A stretch of DNA of 64,000 nt from an uncultured Thermofilaceae archaeon (GCA_938036345.1 CALHPJ010000011.1:23198-87197), one strand, 5' to 3'; shown: positions 40,443-50,843, counted from the first letter of the stretch. Made by a program: numbers and translations. The notes: generated by a model from the sequence alone, not told the origin.

Positions 40443-43107
40443 CCTGAAGACTCTGAAGCTGCTCATTGGAGCACTGGTGGGGTTAGCGTTGCTGAGCGTT
40501 GCTGCCAGATGCGAGGGCAGTGTAGGTGTTAGGGAGGTTGTGTTCTTCAACCCCTTACCGGGTACCTATACGGGCATAGTTACCTTGGATCTCAGCTTCG
40601 CAGAGGGAGAAGCGTATAACGGTACTGTTAGAGTGCTCGATGAGTCGGGCGGGGGGGTGCCGTTTCAACTGGTGGATTGCAGCTTCTACGCTTCAGGCTA
40701 CTACCGCGGCTGCAAGCTCGCGCTTTTGGCGACTGTCCCAGGGATGGGGGCTTCTAAGTACACAGTAACGTACCTTTCATCACAAACCCCGCTTAACGTT
40801 AGCGTGAAGGGTTTGACTGTCACTTTGAGCAACCTGACGCTGACGCTGTTCAACGCTACAGGGTCCTACTCCGTTAACTTGACAAACGCGATTGTGATAA
40901 GAGGTCCTGGCTACGCGGCTGTATTCAGCAACTCGTCGCTCGCACAGCTAAAGTTTGACGGCGTCGCGGAAAACTTGGTGTACCTCGACTGGCCGTTTAC
41001 CGGCTTCGTGCTGGTATCCGATGGAAAAATCGTAGCGAGCGGTTATGATCTGAAAAACTGCAGTGTTTCGCTTGCGGTAAACGGGTCGCTAATCTCGGTT
41101 GTAAGGCAGCTTTGCCGCGGCGAAGGCTTCGAGCTCAGGCAGAACTTCACGTTCACCAGCGCTGCCCCTGCCGTTAAGGTGAACTCGCTACTCAGATTGA
41201 TGAGCAACGGGACGTTATACTACCCATACCTTAGAATCCTGGCGCTTGGGGTAAGTGGAGTTCAGATCAATGGAACCTTATACGACCTGGAGTACGCGCG
41301 GAGCTTTGTCCCAGCTCCTAGATGGTCGGCGCTCAGAGTCGGTGAGAAGTGGCTGACGGTCCTGGTTAACTACACTCCAGTGCGTCTCAGTCAGTGCTTT
41401 GAAAAACTCAACTCTACGCTTAGAAGGTTGTATGTCAACGAAACGAGGCTGGCCCTCAAGTCAAAGTACCTGGCGCAGATTAAGATGCTATCCAACATGT
41501 CGAGACTTCTCCTAGCGCGCGAGAAGACGCCCGAGGCAAACCTAACGGCTCTGCTCCTCGAGGCCGAGCGAATGGGAAGCTCGATGGACTTCCACGTCTT
41601 GTTATCGAACTTAACCTCACTCATGGAGGAGCCCGAAGGTGTTTCCCGCAGGTTGATCCTGATACCTGGGGGCGACTCCTTGAACGTGATCTACCACGTC
41701 AACCGAACCCCTCTCGAGATCAAATCGTCGATAGTGTTGGGTGTCTCCGAAGACCCGAGTTCGTGGGTCCGCTCGCTCTTATACAGCGACGCTATCGGCG
41801 TAGCCGCCTTCTACACACCGATAGCGTCGCGCCTTACAGCTCCAGCTACAGCCACTGTGGACGATGTAGTACTTGTTAGGGCCGATATTGTCCCAGCCCT
41901 TACTTTGAGGAACGTTACAGTTGAGTTAATTTACCCGAGAAAAGCCTTCAAGCTTCTCAAAGGTGCCGAGAGGATTAACGTATCAATTATTTCGGCGCCC
42001 AGGTCGTACGAATGGGTCCTGCAGGCGGTCTACGAGGGTGTGTGGACGATCGGCGTAAACATCACAGGGGGAGGCGGATCGCTGCTTACCCGCGGGGAGA
42101 TCAATGTATCCCTCCCCTCGCTCGTTCCCGGTCGTCAGTTGGCTCCAAGGAGCTTCAATTTAACTGTCACATGTGTAGATCTTAGGGGTAGACCCCTGGG
42201 CGGCTACGCTTTGAACCTCTACGATAACGCGACAAAGAAGCTAGTTTCTAGTAGGTTCGTAAATGAGAGCGGGCGCGCGAGCTTTCTAAACATAAGCGGT
42301 GGAGTGTACGTCCTGGAAGTGACAGACGGCATGTACAGCTTAGTGAAAGAACTGTACATTTTGTCTAACAGGAACGTAACTGTTACCGTCGCCCGAGCCG
42401 ACCTAAAGGTCTCCATCGAACTCGAGGACGGGACCCCCCTGGCTCAAATTCCGGTCTACATTAGAGATGCTAACGGAAGCTTGGCGTGCGTTGGGTTTAC
42501 GAATAGCAGCGGTGTCCTGGTGTGTAGAGCTCTACCGCTCGGGGATTACACGGTTTCAGTTCGCTGGCGCGGTGGGATCGCTGGCTACACGAGCATCATG
42601 CTACGTAACGATACCTCCGTTACCGTGAGGGGGGCCGTTAGACGAGTAACGGTTATGGTGTCGTTGGCCGGGAAGCCGGCAACCGGCGCTGTAGTTGAAG
42701 TCTACACAGTCGGCGGAGCCCCAGTAAGTGCCGCAACCGTAGACGAAAACGGCTTAGCGACATTCTACTTGCTACCTGGACCCTACAGATTCGTGGCTAA
42801 AAAAGGTCAGTACACTGCGAGCAGGACTACGGATGTCAGAGCCGAGGGCTTTGTTGAACTGAAATTAGAGGTGGCGTTAAACTTGTGGTTGCTTATAGCT
42901 GTTACTGCAGTTCTATGGGCCCTAACAGCGTACATATGGCATAGGAGGACTAGCTATGTTTACAGGGAAAAAGAAAGGTATAGGCGTCTCCTCCAAAGGT
43001 TGGAGGACCTCTACAGTAGAGGGGAAGTCGAAGAGAAGTACTACTTGAAGCTTAAACAGGAGTACGAGGAAAAGTTAAACAGGTTGAGCCGGGCTGATTT
43101 CATATGA
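40435..43107 (+). CDS. Secreted single-span protein with carboxypeptidase-regulatory-like repeats and cytoplasmic coiled coil
   Basis: The 890-residue protein has a signal peptide (LLIGALVGLALLSVAARCEG), a large extracytoplasmic part rich in N-x-S/T sites, and three transthyretin-like (CarboxypepD_reg-like) repeats from about 565 to 800 (VTCVDLRGRPLGGYALNLY, LKVSIELEDGTPLAQIPVYI, RVTVMVSLAGKPATGAVVEV). A transmembrane helix follows at about 816-836. The cytoplasmic tail is a coiled coil with LEDLYSRGEVEEKYYLKL, a SHOCT-like hairpin. GTG start overlaps the upstream gene by 8 bp, and the stop overlaps the downstream permease gene by 4 bp. It probably forms part of an outward-facing complex; no catalytic site was found. 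Confidence 0.8.
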   Translation: MVNLKTLKLLIGALVGLALLSVAARCEGSVGVREVVFFNPLPGTYTGIVTLDLSFAEGEAYNGTVRVLDESGGGVPFQLVDCSFYASGYYRGCKLALLATVPGMGASKYTVTYLSSQTPLNVSVKGLTVTLSNLTLTLFNATGSYSVNLTNAIVIRGPGYAAVFSNSSLAQLKFDGVAENLVYLDWPFTGFVLVSDGKIVASGYDLKNCSVSLAVNGSLISVVRQLCRGEGFELRQNFTFTSAAPAVKVNSLLRLMSNGTLYYPYLRILALGVSGVQINGTLYDLEYARSFVPAPRWSALRVGEKWLTVLVNYTPVRLSQCFEKLNSTLRRLYVNETRLALKSKYLAQIKMLSNMSRLLLAREKTPEANLTALLLEAERMGSSMDFHVLLSNLTSLMEEPEGVSRRLILIPGGDSLNVIYHVNRTPLEIKSSIVLGVSEDPSSWVRSLLYSDAIGVAAFYTPIASRLTAPATATVDDVVLVRADIVPALTLRNVTVELIYPRKAFKLLKGAERINVSIISAPRSYEWVLQAVYEGVWTIGVNITGGGGSLLTRGEINVSLPSLVPGRQLAPRSFNLTVTCVDLRGRPLGGYALNLYDNATKKLVSSRFVNESGRASFLNISGGVYVLEVTDGMYSLVKELYILSNRNVTVTVARADLKVSIELEDGTPLAQIPVYIRDANGSLACVGFTNSSGVLVCRALPLGDYTVSVRWRGGIAGYTSIMLRNDTSVTVRGAVRRVTVMVSLAGKPATGAVVEVYTVGGAPVSAATVDENGLATFYLLPGPYRFVAKKGQYTASRTTDVRAEGFVELKLEVALNLWLLIAVTAVLWALTAYIWHRRTSYVYREKERYRRLLQRLEDLYSRGEVEEKYYLKLKQEYEEKLNRLSRADFI

Positions 43108-46100
43108 GGGGTTTCGTCCTCTTGTTGCTGGCAACGCTGGCTTTCGCGGCTGCAGTTGTAGCTGAGCCTCAAACCCGATTCCTGGTGGTGGTGAAGGAGT
43201 ATCCGAAAAACGAACCGGTTAAGGGGATCGCACTTAACTTGACTATCCGAGCCGATGCGAAAACCTACAGGTTCGGCGTAGTTACAAACGAAGTTGGGAC
43301 GTGGAGTGCTCAGCTGGCAGGCGCACCGCGCGAGATATACCTGACAGATCTATCGTTTTCTCCTGCCAACTACACAGGTTACTCGCTCCCCCACCCCTCC
43401 ATTCCGATCCGGGTAGCGGAGTCTCTGATCGAGGAGCTCAACTACAGGGCTATGTTTGATCGGAGTACGAATGTCACCTCCTTCGCTGAACTGAGGATCC
43501 CGTTACAGCTAACCCAAGAGGGGAACCTAACAATTATACGCTGCACTATATGGCTAACTCCCGGAAAGCTGGTTAACGTTAGCACGCTGGACCCTATGAC
43601 GCGTAGGCAGGCAACGCTAACTATAAAACCTGGTGTGCCAGTTAGCGCGAGGCTTTTCTGGAGCACTTACCTCCTACCCATCGGATACCCCGTTCTACTC
43701 ACCGCCACCACTCCAATAGCTGGGGCTAGGGAGATGAGGCTTTGGATAACTAACTACACAGAAGCTATTCCTTGGACGTACTACGCGGCCGAGGCCCTCG
43801 TGGAGAGTCAGCTGAGGGAAGTGATGGATTCACTGAGGCAGCTTGAATCGATAGGATACTCCACTGAGGACATGAAACTGGACGTAGACGCCCTTAAAGC
43901 TGTCGCTCAGCAGACACTCTTCCTTTTCAAGCAAGGCAATTACACTTCGGCAATCGGCGCAACTCTGAGCCTCGTCCAGGGGGCGTCTTCGCTGAAAAAC
44001 CGCGTTAACAGCCTTTTCAGCTACTCCCATTTTGCGGCCTTAGGGATAATCATGCTCACGCTAGCGTTCGCTCACACATTCTCGCTCCTAATATTTGAGC
44101 GCGGGCGGAAGCTGCACGCCTTAAGGTTTACACTGTTGCTGATTCCCCTCCTATTCTTCACCGCTACATCACCTACCATTAGGTTAGCGGCCGCTGGTTT
44201 ACTGGGAGCTTTAGGCGTGCCGCTAGCCGCTCTTGACGTGCCTACCCTAGTAGCTGCGACGGTTGTCATGGGCTTCTTAGCCTACGCGATATTTCTACTG
44301 CTCTCTTTCGCCGCCGGTCCAGTGAGGGGTTTTTGGCTCTATTTAGCTGTCCGGTATATTAAAGCGAAGCGATTGAGATCGATGCTAATTTTGACTGCGA
44401 TGGTACTGGTTATAGCTTCGACTTTAGCGGTTTCCGGTTTCACGCTCGGGTCCGCAGTGGTTAGGAGGGAAGGTCCAGGGAGCGGGTTTAAAGGGTTAGA
44501 CGTCGAAGCGAATTTAATACGAAGACCCTATGGTTTAAATAGCTCAGAAATTGAGTGGCTTACTTTCTCGACGAACGCTGTAGACGTAGGGCGCATGGCG
44601 GTTGTACCGGAGCGCTACATAGGCGTTCTACTGGCTACGCGCGAAGGTGCTGCAGGGCCTTCGGCTATAGTTAACTTGGTGGCTATCGACGTAAAATTCG
44701 CTGTGAAAAACTTCAACCTATCAGCCCATATTGTAGAGGGGAGGTTGCCGCGCGACGGCGAGCCAGAGGTAGTAGTTTCCAAGGCTCTATCTAACATCCT
44801 GAAGGCTGGCGACTCCGTTTGGGTTTTCTTCGCCCAGCCGAGCCTCCAAGGCCCGCCTGTACCGGCGGGACCTGTATGGGATGCACCGGTAAAGGTAGTG
44901 GGGTTCTTCGACCCCTTGTCTCTCAACTCAACTTTAGATCCGGAGCTTAGACCACTTTTCGGCGATTACTCCAGAGTAACCCTCATGCTAATAGCACCGT
45001 ATAACCCGCTGGCAACTCGCCTCTCTACGAGCAGAGTTTGGTTTATCTCGGAAAATTCCACAGCCGTGGACGTTACTGCCAGGTTGGCGCTGGCTTCCTT
45101 GCCCGTCACGGTGCACATCTTACGGGGGAAGACGGTGGTCACCTATGAGCGTACCACACAGTTTTCCTTTAAAGGTATGGAGGCTACCTTGCTGTTAATT
45201 ATCGCTGCCTTGATGAATGCCGTCGCCATGCTAGGCCACGTGGAAGATAGACGCAAAGATATGTACACGATAGCTACCCTAGGGGCTAATCCCAAAAACC
45301 TGTTCTATGCCATGATGACGGAGGCAGCCATAATCGGTGTAATCTCATCCTACATAGGCTGGGCAGCGGCCCCATTAGTCAGCTATGCCTCCGGCTTCTT
45401 AACTGCGCTGACAGGCGCTGCCCCGATAAGTTTTACACCGCTACCCGTGGAAAGCTTATTCTACGCGACCGCGGTGGGTTTAGCCGTCGCCGTGATCTCG
45501 GCATACGTGCCTTCTCGAAGGATTGGCGGGCTCTCCCGGATGGGTAGAGAGGAGAGGAAAGTTATATCGTCGAGCGAGCTGAAGTTGGTTGGTGGAATGG
45601 CGGTATACGAGCTCCCGGTAAGGGTATCCATTTTCGAAAGCGAGGCCCTATACAGGTACCTAAAGGAAATACTACCTAAAAAAGATATACTGAGCGAAGA
45701 GCTTTACCTTGACGGGACATTCGCTTTCACGTTCGCTATCCTTCCGCCGCACATGAGAGGGTCCATGGTTACCTGCAGGCTAAGAACCACTAAGAAAGGC
45801 GATGTTCTAACGCTTTTGCTAGAGGTTCCAGAGGAATTCAGGAGCTATATGTACCTCAGCGATGTAATTTACGCCCTGGAGAGCAAGCTCTTAGACTACT
45901 CCAAGTGGAGGGACAGTCAGTTCAGGTACCAGATACTGAGGTATGCGCCTAGGAGAGAGGCTCCGACTCTCGACTCCTTGCTCGAAAGGGGCAGGGAAGT
46001 TATGGTCAGAGCACGCGAGGTAGAGTTAAAGCTGAGGAGGCTCGACGAAATGAAAGCCACAATCTCGGCTAGCTTGTATGCCGACTACGAGAAGAAGTAC

Positions 46101-46361
46101 AGGAGGCAGCACAATTTGCTTATAAGGGAGCTGCTAACTCTGTCCCTCAGGCTTGAGCCCTTCGTTAGCCAGTTAAGGAATGAGATTAAGAGGTTGGAAG
46201 CCGAAATCGAGAAGCATAGAGTGGCCTACGAACTAGGAGAGATGAAAGAGGAAGAATACAGGGAGGTTGTTGAACCGTTCAAGGCTCAGCTTGAAGAATA
46301 CAGGGATAGGATTAGGACTATCGAGGAAATCAACGAATTCCTAGCTTCCAGGCGTAGATAG
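43104..46361 (+). CDS. FtsX/MacB-type membrane permease with extra domains
   Basis: The 1085-residue protein starts with a signal peptide and a beta domain (about 25-300). Several helices follow at about 305-440. The FtsX/MacB unit runs from about 425 to 810: one helix (SMLILTAMVLVIASTLAVSG), a large extracytoplasmic MacB-like domain (VDVEA..., LPRDGEPEVVVSKALS), then three helices with YTIATLGANPKNLFYAMM and AYVPSRRIGGLSRMGREERK. A cytoplasmic tail ends in coiled coil with YELGEMKEEEYREVV, again SHOCT-like. FtsX-type proteins need a LolD/MacB-like ATPase, and none is encoded beside this operon. The start overlaps the preceding stop by 4 bp. Confidence 0.82.
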   Translation: MRGFVLLLLATLAFAAAVVAEPQTRFLVVVKEYPKNEPVKGIALNLTIRADAKTYRFGVVTNEVGTWSAQLAGAPREIYLTDLSFSPANYTGYSLPHPSIPIRVAESLIEELNYRAMFDRSTNVTSFAELRIPLQLTQEGNLTIIRCTIWLTPGKLVNVSTLDPMTRRQATLTIKPGVPVSARLFWSTYLLPIGYPVLLTATTPIAGAREMRLWITNYTEAIPWTYYAAEALVESQLREVMDSLRQLESIGYSTEDMKLDVDALKAVAQQTLFLFKQGNYTSAIGATLSLVQGASSLKNRVNSLFSYSHFAALGIIMLTLAFAHTFSLLIFERGRKLHALRFTLLLIPLLFFTATSPTIRLAAAGLLGALGVPLAALDVPTLVAATVVMGFLAYAIFLLLSFAAGPVRGFWLYLAVRYIKAKRLRSMLILTAMVLVIASTLAVSGFTLGSAVVRREGPGSGFKGLDVEANLIRRPYGLNSSEIEWLTFSTNAVDVGRMAVVPERYIGVLLATREGAAGPSAIVNLVAIDVKFAVKNFNLSAHIVEGRLPRDGEPEVVVSKALSNILKAGDSVWVFFAQPSLQGPPVPAGPVWDAPVKVVGFFDPLSLNSTLDPELRPLFGDYSRVTLMLIAPYNPLATRLSTSRVWFISENSTAVDVTARLALASLPVTVHILRGKTVVTYERTTQFSFKGMEATLLLIIAALMNAVAMLGHVEDRRKDMYTIATLGANPKNLFYAMMTEAAIIGVISSYIGWAAAPLVSYASGFLTALTGAAPISFTPLPVESLFYATAVGLAVAVISAYVPSRRIGGLSRMGREERKVISSSELKLVGGMAVYELPVRVSIFESEALYRYLKEILPKKDILSEELYLDGTFAFTFAILPPHMRGSMVTCRLRTTKKGDVLTLLLEVPEEFRSYMYLSDVIYALESKLLDYSKWRDSQFRYQILRYAPRREAPTLDSLLERGREVMVRAREVELKLRRLDEMKATISASLYADYEKKYRRQHNLLIRELLTLSLRLEPFVSQLRNEIKRLEAEIEKHRVAYELGEMKEEEYREVVEPFKAQLEEYRDRIRTIEEINEFLASRRR

Positions 46362-46559
46362 CCACTTTTGAGCGCTAGCGCCCTCTCTTTCACCGCATAC
46401 CTTTTAATCGTCGCACACTTTTTGACCGCTCGCCCCCTTATGCACTATCGCAAGTGAAGGTTCAATGAGCTTCGTAGAGATTCTTCGATGATTACGTGTT
46501 CAACGCACGGTTTTAGCCACCAGGTTTTCCGGGGGTTGCCAAGGTTCTCTTAGAGGACT
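46362..46559. other. Intergenic region between the permease and carA genes
   Basis: The two genes converge. The segment begins with a palindrome GCGCTAGCGC (46372-46381) followed by CCTCTCTTT, a possible 3'-end signal. A box A-like CCTTTTAATC lies near 46398-46407, but no gene follows it and no C/D or H/ACA RNA is clear. Confidence 0.35.
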
Positions 46560-47672
46560 TCACCGAAGTGCGCGCGCGAAGAAGTCGAAAACCCAGGCAG
46601 TGTCGTTGGGTCCAGGGGACGCTTCGGGGTGGAATTGCACACCCAAGATTTTCCGATCGAGGTCAATTATACCTTCGACTGTTTTGTCATCGGCGTTAAT
46701 AAACCACAGCTCGACACCGCTGCCTTTGAGGCTATTAGCGTCAACCGCGTAGCCGTGGTTCTGGGATGTAACAAAGCAGCGCCCAGTTTTCAAGTCGATG
46801 CAGGGTTTATTAGAACCCCTGTGGCCGTAGCGTAGCTTGTACGTAAAGGCCCCCAGCGCTAGGGAAAGTACTTGGTGTCCTAAGCATATTCCTAGGAGAG
46901 GGTACCGGTATTCAATGAGCGCTTTCACGGTCTCTACTAGATTGTTTAGCAGCTCAGGGTTGCCAGGTCCATTGCTGATTACAACGCCGGCAGGGGCTAA
47001 CTCATCTACCTTTTCAGCCGGAGCATTGTAGGGGAGAAGCACGACGTCAAAACCCTTAGCCAGCAATGAGCGCAGGATCCCATACTTTACACCGCAGTCG
47101 AGAACCGCTACGAGGCTCCTGCCACCCTCGCCGTAGAAAACGGGCTTCTTCACGGAGACTCTCTCGACGAAGTTCACCTCGTCGTAGTTCGCTTTTCTAA
47201 CCTTTTCGAGAAGGCTGGCTAAATCCAAATCCCCGTCCTCCTCGTAAACGGCTAGAACCCCCGTGGTCACCCCCTCCTCCCTAAGCTTCGCCGCCAACCA
47301 GCGAGTATCCACCCCCCATACTCCCGGTACCCCTTCTTGCTTGAGCCACTCCGGCAGGCTCCTGCTCGAGGCCCAGTGGCTCGGCTTAAAGCAAGGCTCG
47401 TGCACAACTACTCCCTCGACTTTGATGCTTCTCGACTCAAAGTGCAAGGGCAACCCGTACTTATCCGAGAGCTCGTAGGGGGGAACCCCGTAGTTGCCGA
47501 TTAACGGGTACGTGAAGACTAAGATTTGGCCAGCGTAAGAGGGGTCTGTCAGTGACTCCGTATAGCCAACCATGCTCGTGGTGAAAACCACTTCCCCGAC
47601 CGCTACACGGGGGGCTCCGATCCCCCGACCCCGTATAACCGTTCCGTCTTTTAGCACCAGGACGGCCTTCAT
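46560..47672 (-). CDS. carA: Carbamoyl-phosphate synthase small (glutaminase) subunit
   Basis: CarA hydrolyses glutamine and passes ammonia to CarB for carbamoyl phosphate, the precursor of pyrimidines and arginine. The 370-residue protein has the N-terminal CarA domain (LVLKDGTVIRGRGIGAP, VFTTSMVGYTESLTDPSYAGQI) and a class I glutaminase domain with VVISNGPGNPE, the nucleophile motif LLGICLGHQVL and GVQFHPEASPGP (His-Glu). It lies 9 bp downstream of carB with GTGAGG ahead of its ATG, in the less usual order carB-carA. Sequence and length are normal. Confidence 0.97.
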   Translation of the reverse strand: MKAVLVLKDGTVIRGRGIGAPRVAVGEVVFTTSMVGYTESLTDPSYAGQILVFTYPLIGNYGVPPYELSDKYGLPLHFESRSIKVEGVVVHEPCFKPSHWASSRSLPEWLKQEGVPGVWGVDTRWLAAKLREEGVTTGVLAVYEEDGDLDLASLLEKVRKANYDEVNFVERVSVKKPVFYGEGGRSLVAVLDCGVKYGILRSLLAKGFDVVLLPYNAPAEKVDELAPAGVVISNGPGNPELLNNLVETVKALIEYRYPLLGICLGHQVLSLALGAFTYKLRYGHRGSNKPCIDLKTGRCFVTSQNHGYAVDANSLKGSGVELWFINADDKTVEGIIDLDRKILGVQFHPEASPGPNDTAWVFDFFARALR

Positions 47673-47681
47673 AGCATCGCC

Positions 47682-50600
47682 TCACAGCGGTTCAATGCTG
47701 AGCTCACCACAATTGAGGTATTCCCTTAAAGACCTTGCCAGCATAAGCGCTAGCTGTGCGTCGAGCACAAGCGGCACTCCGAAATCAGCGCACGCCCTTC
47801 TGATGTCGTAATCCCACTCCCCCTCGCCTAGAGCTACAACCAGGTCTACGTGGCCGCTTTTTATGAGTGTGATTATGCCGTCGGCTGAGGCGCCATCGAA
47901 GCTCGGCGGGTGAGCGGCCACCACGGGCTCGTACCCCAGCGCGGCTAAGTCCCCCAGCAGACCGTTTAAGAGCTTTTGAAAATCCCCATCGGACAATACC
48001 ACTACCTTCGAGTTCCCCCTTGGCAACCTGTTGGGCTGCGCCGCTAGCCACGACTTCAAGAAAGCGTCGTAAAGCGAGTGACCCACGGCAGCCACTTCGC
48101 CTGTCGATCTCATTTCAACGCCCAGCAGCGGGTAAGCCCCCCGGATACGAGTCCATGAGAACTGGGGGGTTTTTACCCCCCAGCGCTGAGCCGGAGGTTC
48201 GTAAAACTCGTATGGAAGGTCGAGCTTCCCGCCCAGGATAACCTCGGCCACGTGCTCCATCAAATTCACACCTTTCACCTTGGATGTGAACGGCATAGAC
48301 CTGGAAGCCCTCAGGTTGCACTCTATCACGTACACCTCCTCGCCTTTAACCAGGAACTGGATGTTCACAGGACCCCTTGCGGATAGGGCTCTGCAAATCG
48401 CTAGCGCGTAGCTTTTAATCTTCTCTGCAGCAGCCGGCGATAGAGAGAAGGGCGGTATAACCATAGTGGCGTCTCCCGAGTGGATCCCTGCCGGCTCGAC
48501 GTGCTCGATAACGGCGCCGATCAGAACCTTCTCCCCGTCAGAGACGCAGTCCACTTCCGCCTCTTTCGCTCCTCGGAAGAATTTGCTGACTACAAGGCCC
48601 CTAACGAGCGGGTTACGCTTTGCCTCGCTTAGGTAGTGCAGAAGGTCTTCCTCGCCGCGGAGGACGCGCATGCCCAATCCTGAGAGCACGTACGAGGGCC
48701 TGATTATGACTGGGAACCCCACTTCTCGGCAGAACGATACCACTTCCTCGGGGTCCTCAGTTTCCCTCCAAGGGGGTTGCGGTATACCTAAGCTGTCGAG
48801 CAGCGAGCTGAACTTCTTCCTGTCCTCTGCTGTGTCAACGGCCACGCCGCTAGGCCCAAGGATCCTAACGCCCCGCTTTTCTAGGGGCAAGGCCAGGTTG
48901 TTGGCTATTTGACCCCCGACGCAGGTCACAACCCCGGCGAGATTTTCGAACTCGCATATATCCAGGACTCGCTCAAGCGTTAGCTCTTCGAAGTAGAGGC
49001 GGTCAGCTATATCCCAGTCTGTGGATACCGTTTCTGGGTTGTAGTTGACTATTATCACGTCTCCCCTCCACCTCCTTTTAAGCGACTGAACCAGCTGGAC
49101 CACGCACCAGTCGAACTCAACGGATACCCCAATGCGAAAAACGCCGGCGCCGAGTACCGCGATTCCTCCGTTAGAAGGCTTCACATCATGCTCAGAGCCA
49201 CCGTACGTGAGGTAGAGGTACTTGGTTCTCGCTGGCCACTCGGCGGCAAGCGTGTCGACGCACTTGACAGCGGGGAGGATGCGGTGCTTTTTCCTGAAAG
49301 CCCTCACTTCCTCTTCCTCTATGTTCAAGCAAATGGCGATTTGCCTGTCTGAGAAGCCGAGGCGCTTAGCCTCCCTGACTAGCTGGACGACCTCCTCGTT
49401 GTCAGCCAGGCGGTCCAGAGACCTCAGCTTTCTTTCCATCTCAACCAGGTTCTCGATTTTGCGCAGGTACCAGGGATCTATGCCTGTGAGTTCGTAGATC
49501 TCCTCGACCGCCATCCCGGCTTTTACGGCCTCGACGATGTCGAAAATCCTGTAGGGCTTCGGCTCTGAAAGCGCATCCCTCAGCTCCTCCAGCGATCGCC
49601 CTCTCCGGGTCACGGGATTCGCGACGACCCCCTCCAGTCCGATGTCAAGCATCCTAACAGCTTTCTGTAACGCCTCCTCGAAGCACCTGCCTATGGCCAT
49701 AACTTCGCCGATGCTGCGCATCTCAGTCCCTATCGACTCCCAAGCCCTTGGGAATTTGGAGAAGTCCCAGCGCGGTATCTTCACCACAACGTAGTCGAGC
49801 GCTGGCTCGAAGTGTGCGACTGTTACCCCGGTCACGCTGTTGACGAGCTCGGGGAGCGTGTAGCCGAGCGCGATCTTCGCCGCAATGTAGGCTAGCGGGT
49901 AGCCCGTCGCTTTGCTAGCGAGGGCGCTGCTCCTGGACATCCTGGGGTTCGTCTCTATGACGTAGAACTCTTCGGATCTCGGATTCAGCGCCAGCTGCAC
50001 GTTGCACTCGCCGACGACGCCAACAGCCCTTGCAACTGCGAGCGACGCGTCCCTCAGTGCCTGGTATTCCATGTTCGTGAGCGTTTGGGAAGGTGCCACA
50101 ACTATGGAATCTCCCGTGTGGATCCCCATCGGGTCTACGTTCTCCAAGCAGGCAACTGCAACGGCGTTATCGGCGGCGTCTCTAACCACCTCAAACTCTA
50201 TCTCTTTCCACTTCTCCAGGTAGCGCTCCACGAGGACCTGTTTCACGGGCGATTGGGCCAGCGCTTTATCCACGCGCTCAGCTAGCTCGGCTCCGCTGCG
50301 GGCGACAAATGAGCCAGCACCGCCTAAGTTGAACGCGACCCTCACCATTACGGGGTAGCCGATCCTTTCGGCGGCCTCCAGCGCCTCCTCTTTCGAGCCC
50401 ACAGCCTCGGAAGGAGGCACCGGTATCCCGTGCGCGAGCATTGTTGCTCGGAAGAGGTCCCGATCGCTGGCCCTAACTATGCTCTCTATCGGCGTGCCAA
50501 GCACCCTGACACCGTACCTCTCGAGGACTCCATTTTTCGCGAGCTCGACGCCACAGTTTAGGGCGGCCTGCCCCCCAAATCCCAGCAGGATACAGTCGGG

Positions 50601-50843
50601 CCTCTCCCTCTCGATGACTTTCTCGACAAACTCAGGCTGGACTGGCAACAGGTAGACTCTCTCGGCCATTTCTTTCGAGGTCTGGATCGTGGCTACGTTT
50701 GGGTTTACCAAAACTACTTCGATCCCCTCCTCTTTGAGCGCCTTGATGGCTTGGGAGCCGCTGTAGTCGAACTCGGCAGCTTCGGCAATTTTAATGGCGC
50801 CGGATCCCAGTATGAGCGCCTTCCTTACACTAAGCCTCGGCAT
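47682..50843 (-). CDS. carB: Carbamoyl-phosphate synthase large subunit
   Basis: CarB makes carbamoyl phosphate from bicarbonate, ammonia and two ATP. The 1053-residue protein has the duplicated ATP-grasp architecture: the first half begins LILGSGAIKIAEAAEFDYSG, the second half at about 560 (AVLGAGVFRIGVSVEFDWC). An oligomerisation region and a C-terminal allosteric, MGS-like domain of about 130 residues end it. ATP-grasp signatures such as FYVIETNPRMSRSSALASKATGYPLA and EEVYVIECNLRASRSMPFTSK are intact. It is co-transcribed with carA. No other pyrimidine gene is in this window. The 5' spacer (50844-50987) is unusually AT-rich. Confidence 0.97.
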   Translation of the reverse strand: MPRLSVRKALILGSGAIKIAEAAEFDYSGSQAIKALKEEGIEVVLVNPNVATIQTSKEMAERVYLLPVQPEFVEKVIERERPDCILLGFGGQAALNCGVELAKNGVLERYGVRVLGTPIESIVRASDRDLFRATMLAHGIPVPPSEAVGSKEEALEAAERIGYPVMVRVAFNLGGAGSFVARSGAELAERVDKALAQSPVKQVLVERYLEKWKEIEFEVVRDAADNAVAVACLENVDPMGIHTGDSIVVAPSQTLTNMEYQALRDASLAVARAVGVVGECNVQLALNPRSEEFYVIETNPRMSRSSALASKATGYPLAYIAAKIALGYTLPELVNSVTGVTVAHFEPALDYVVVKIPRWDFSKFPRAWESIGTEMRSIGEVMAIGRCFEEALQKAVRMLDIGLEGVVANPVTRRGRSLEELRDALSEPKPYRIFDIVEAVKAGMAVEEIYELTGIDPWYLRKIENLVEMERKLRSLDRLADNEEVVQLVREAKRLGFSDRQIAICLNIEEEEVRAFRKKHRILPAVKCVDTLAAEWPARTKYLYLTYGGSEHDVKPSNGGIAVLGAGVFRIGVSVEFDWCVVQLVQSLKRRWRGDVIIVNYNPETVSTDWDIADRLYFEELTLERVLDICEFENLAGVVTCVGGQIANNLALPLEKRGVRILGPSGVAVDTAEDRKKFSSLLDSLGIPQPPWRETEDPEEVVSFCREVGFPVIIRPSYVLSGLGMRVLRGEEDLLHYLSEAKRNPLVRGLVVSKFFRGAKEAEVDCVSDGEKVLIGAVIEHVEPAGIHSGDATMVIPPFSLSPAAAEKIKSYALAICRALSARGPVNIQFLVKGEEVYVIECNLRASRSMPFTSKVKGVNLMEHVAEVILGGKLDLPYEFYEPPAQRWGVKTPQFSWTRIRGAYPLLGVEMRSTGEVAAVGHSLYDAFLKSWLAAQPNRLPRGNSKVVVLSDGDFQKLLNGLLGDLAALGYEPVVAAHPPSFDGASADGIITLIKSGHVDLVVALGEGEWDYDIRRACADFGVPLVLDAQLALMLARSLREYLNCGELSIEPL

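Noticed and set aside
46372..46407. Palindrome and box A-like sequence after the FtsX-type gene as a small RNA gene
   Set aside because: No C/D or H/ACA motif or stable fold follows the box; more likely 3'-end signals.
47682..50843. Long open frames opposite carB and other large genes
   Set aside because: They lack start sites and family matches and follow the codon bias of the real genes on the other strand.
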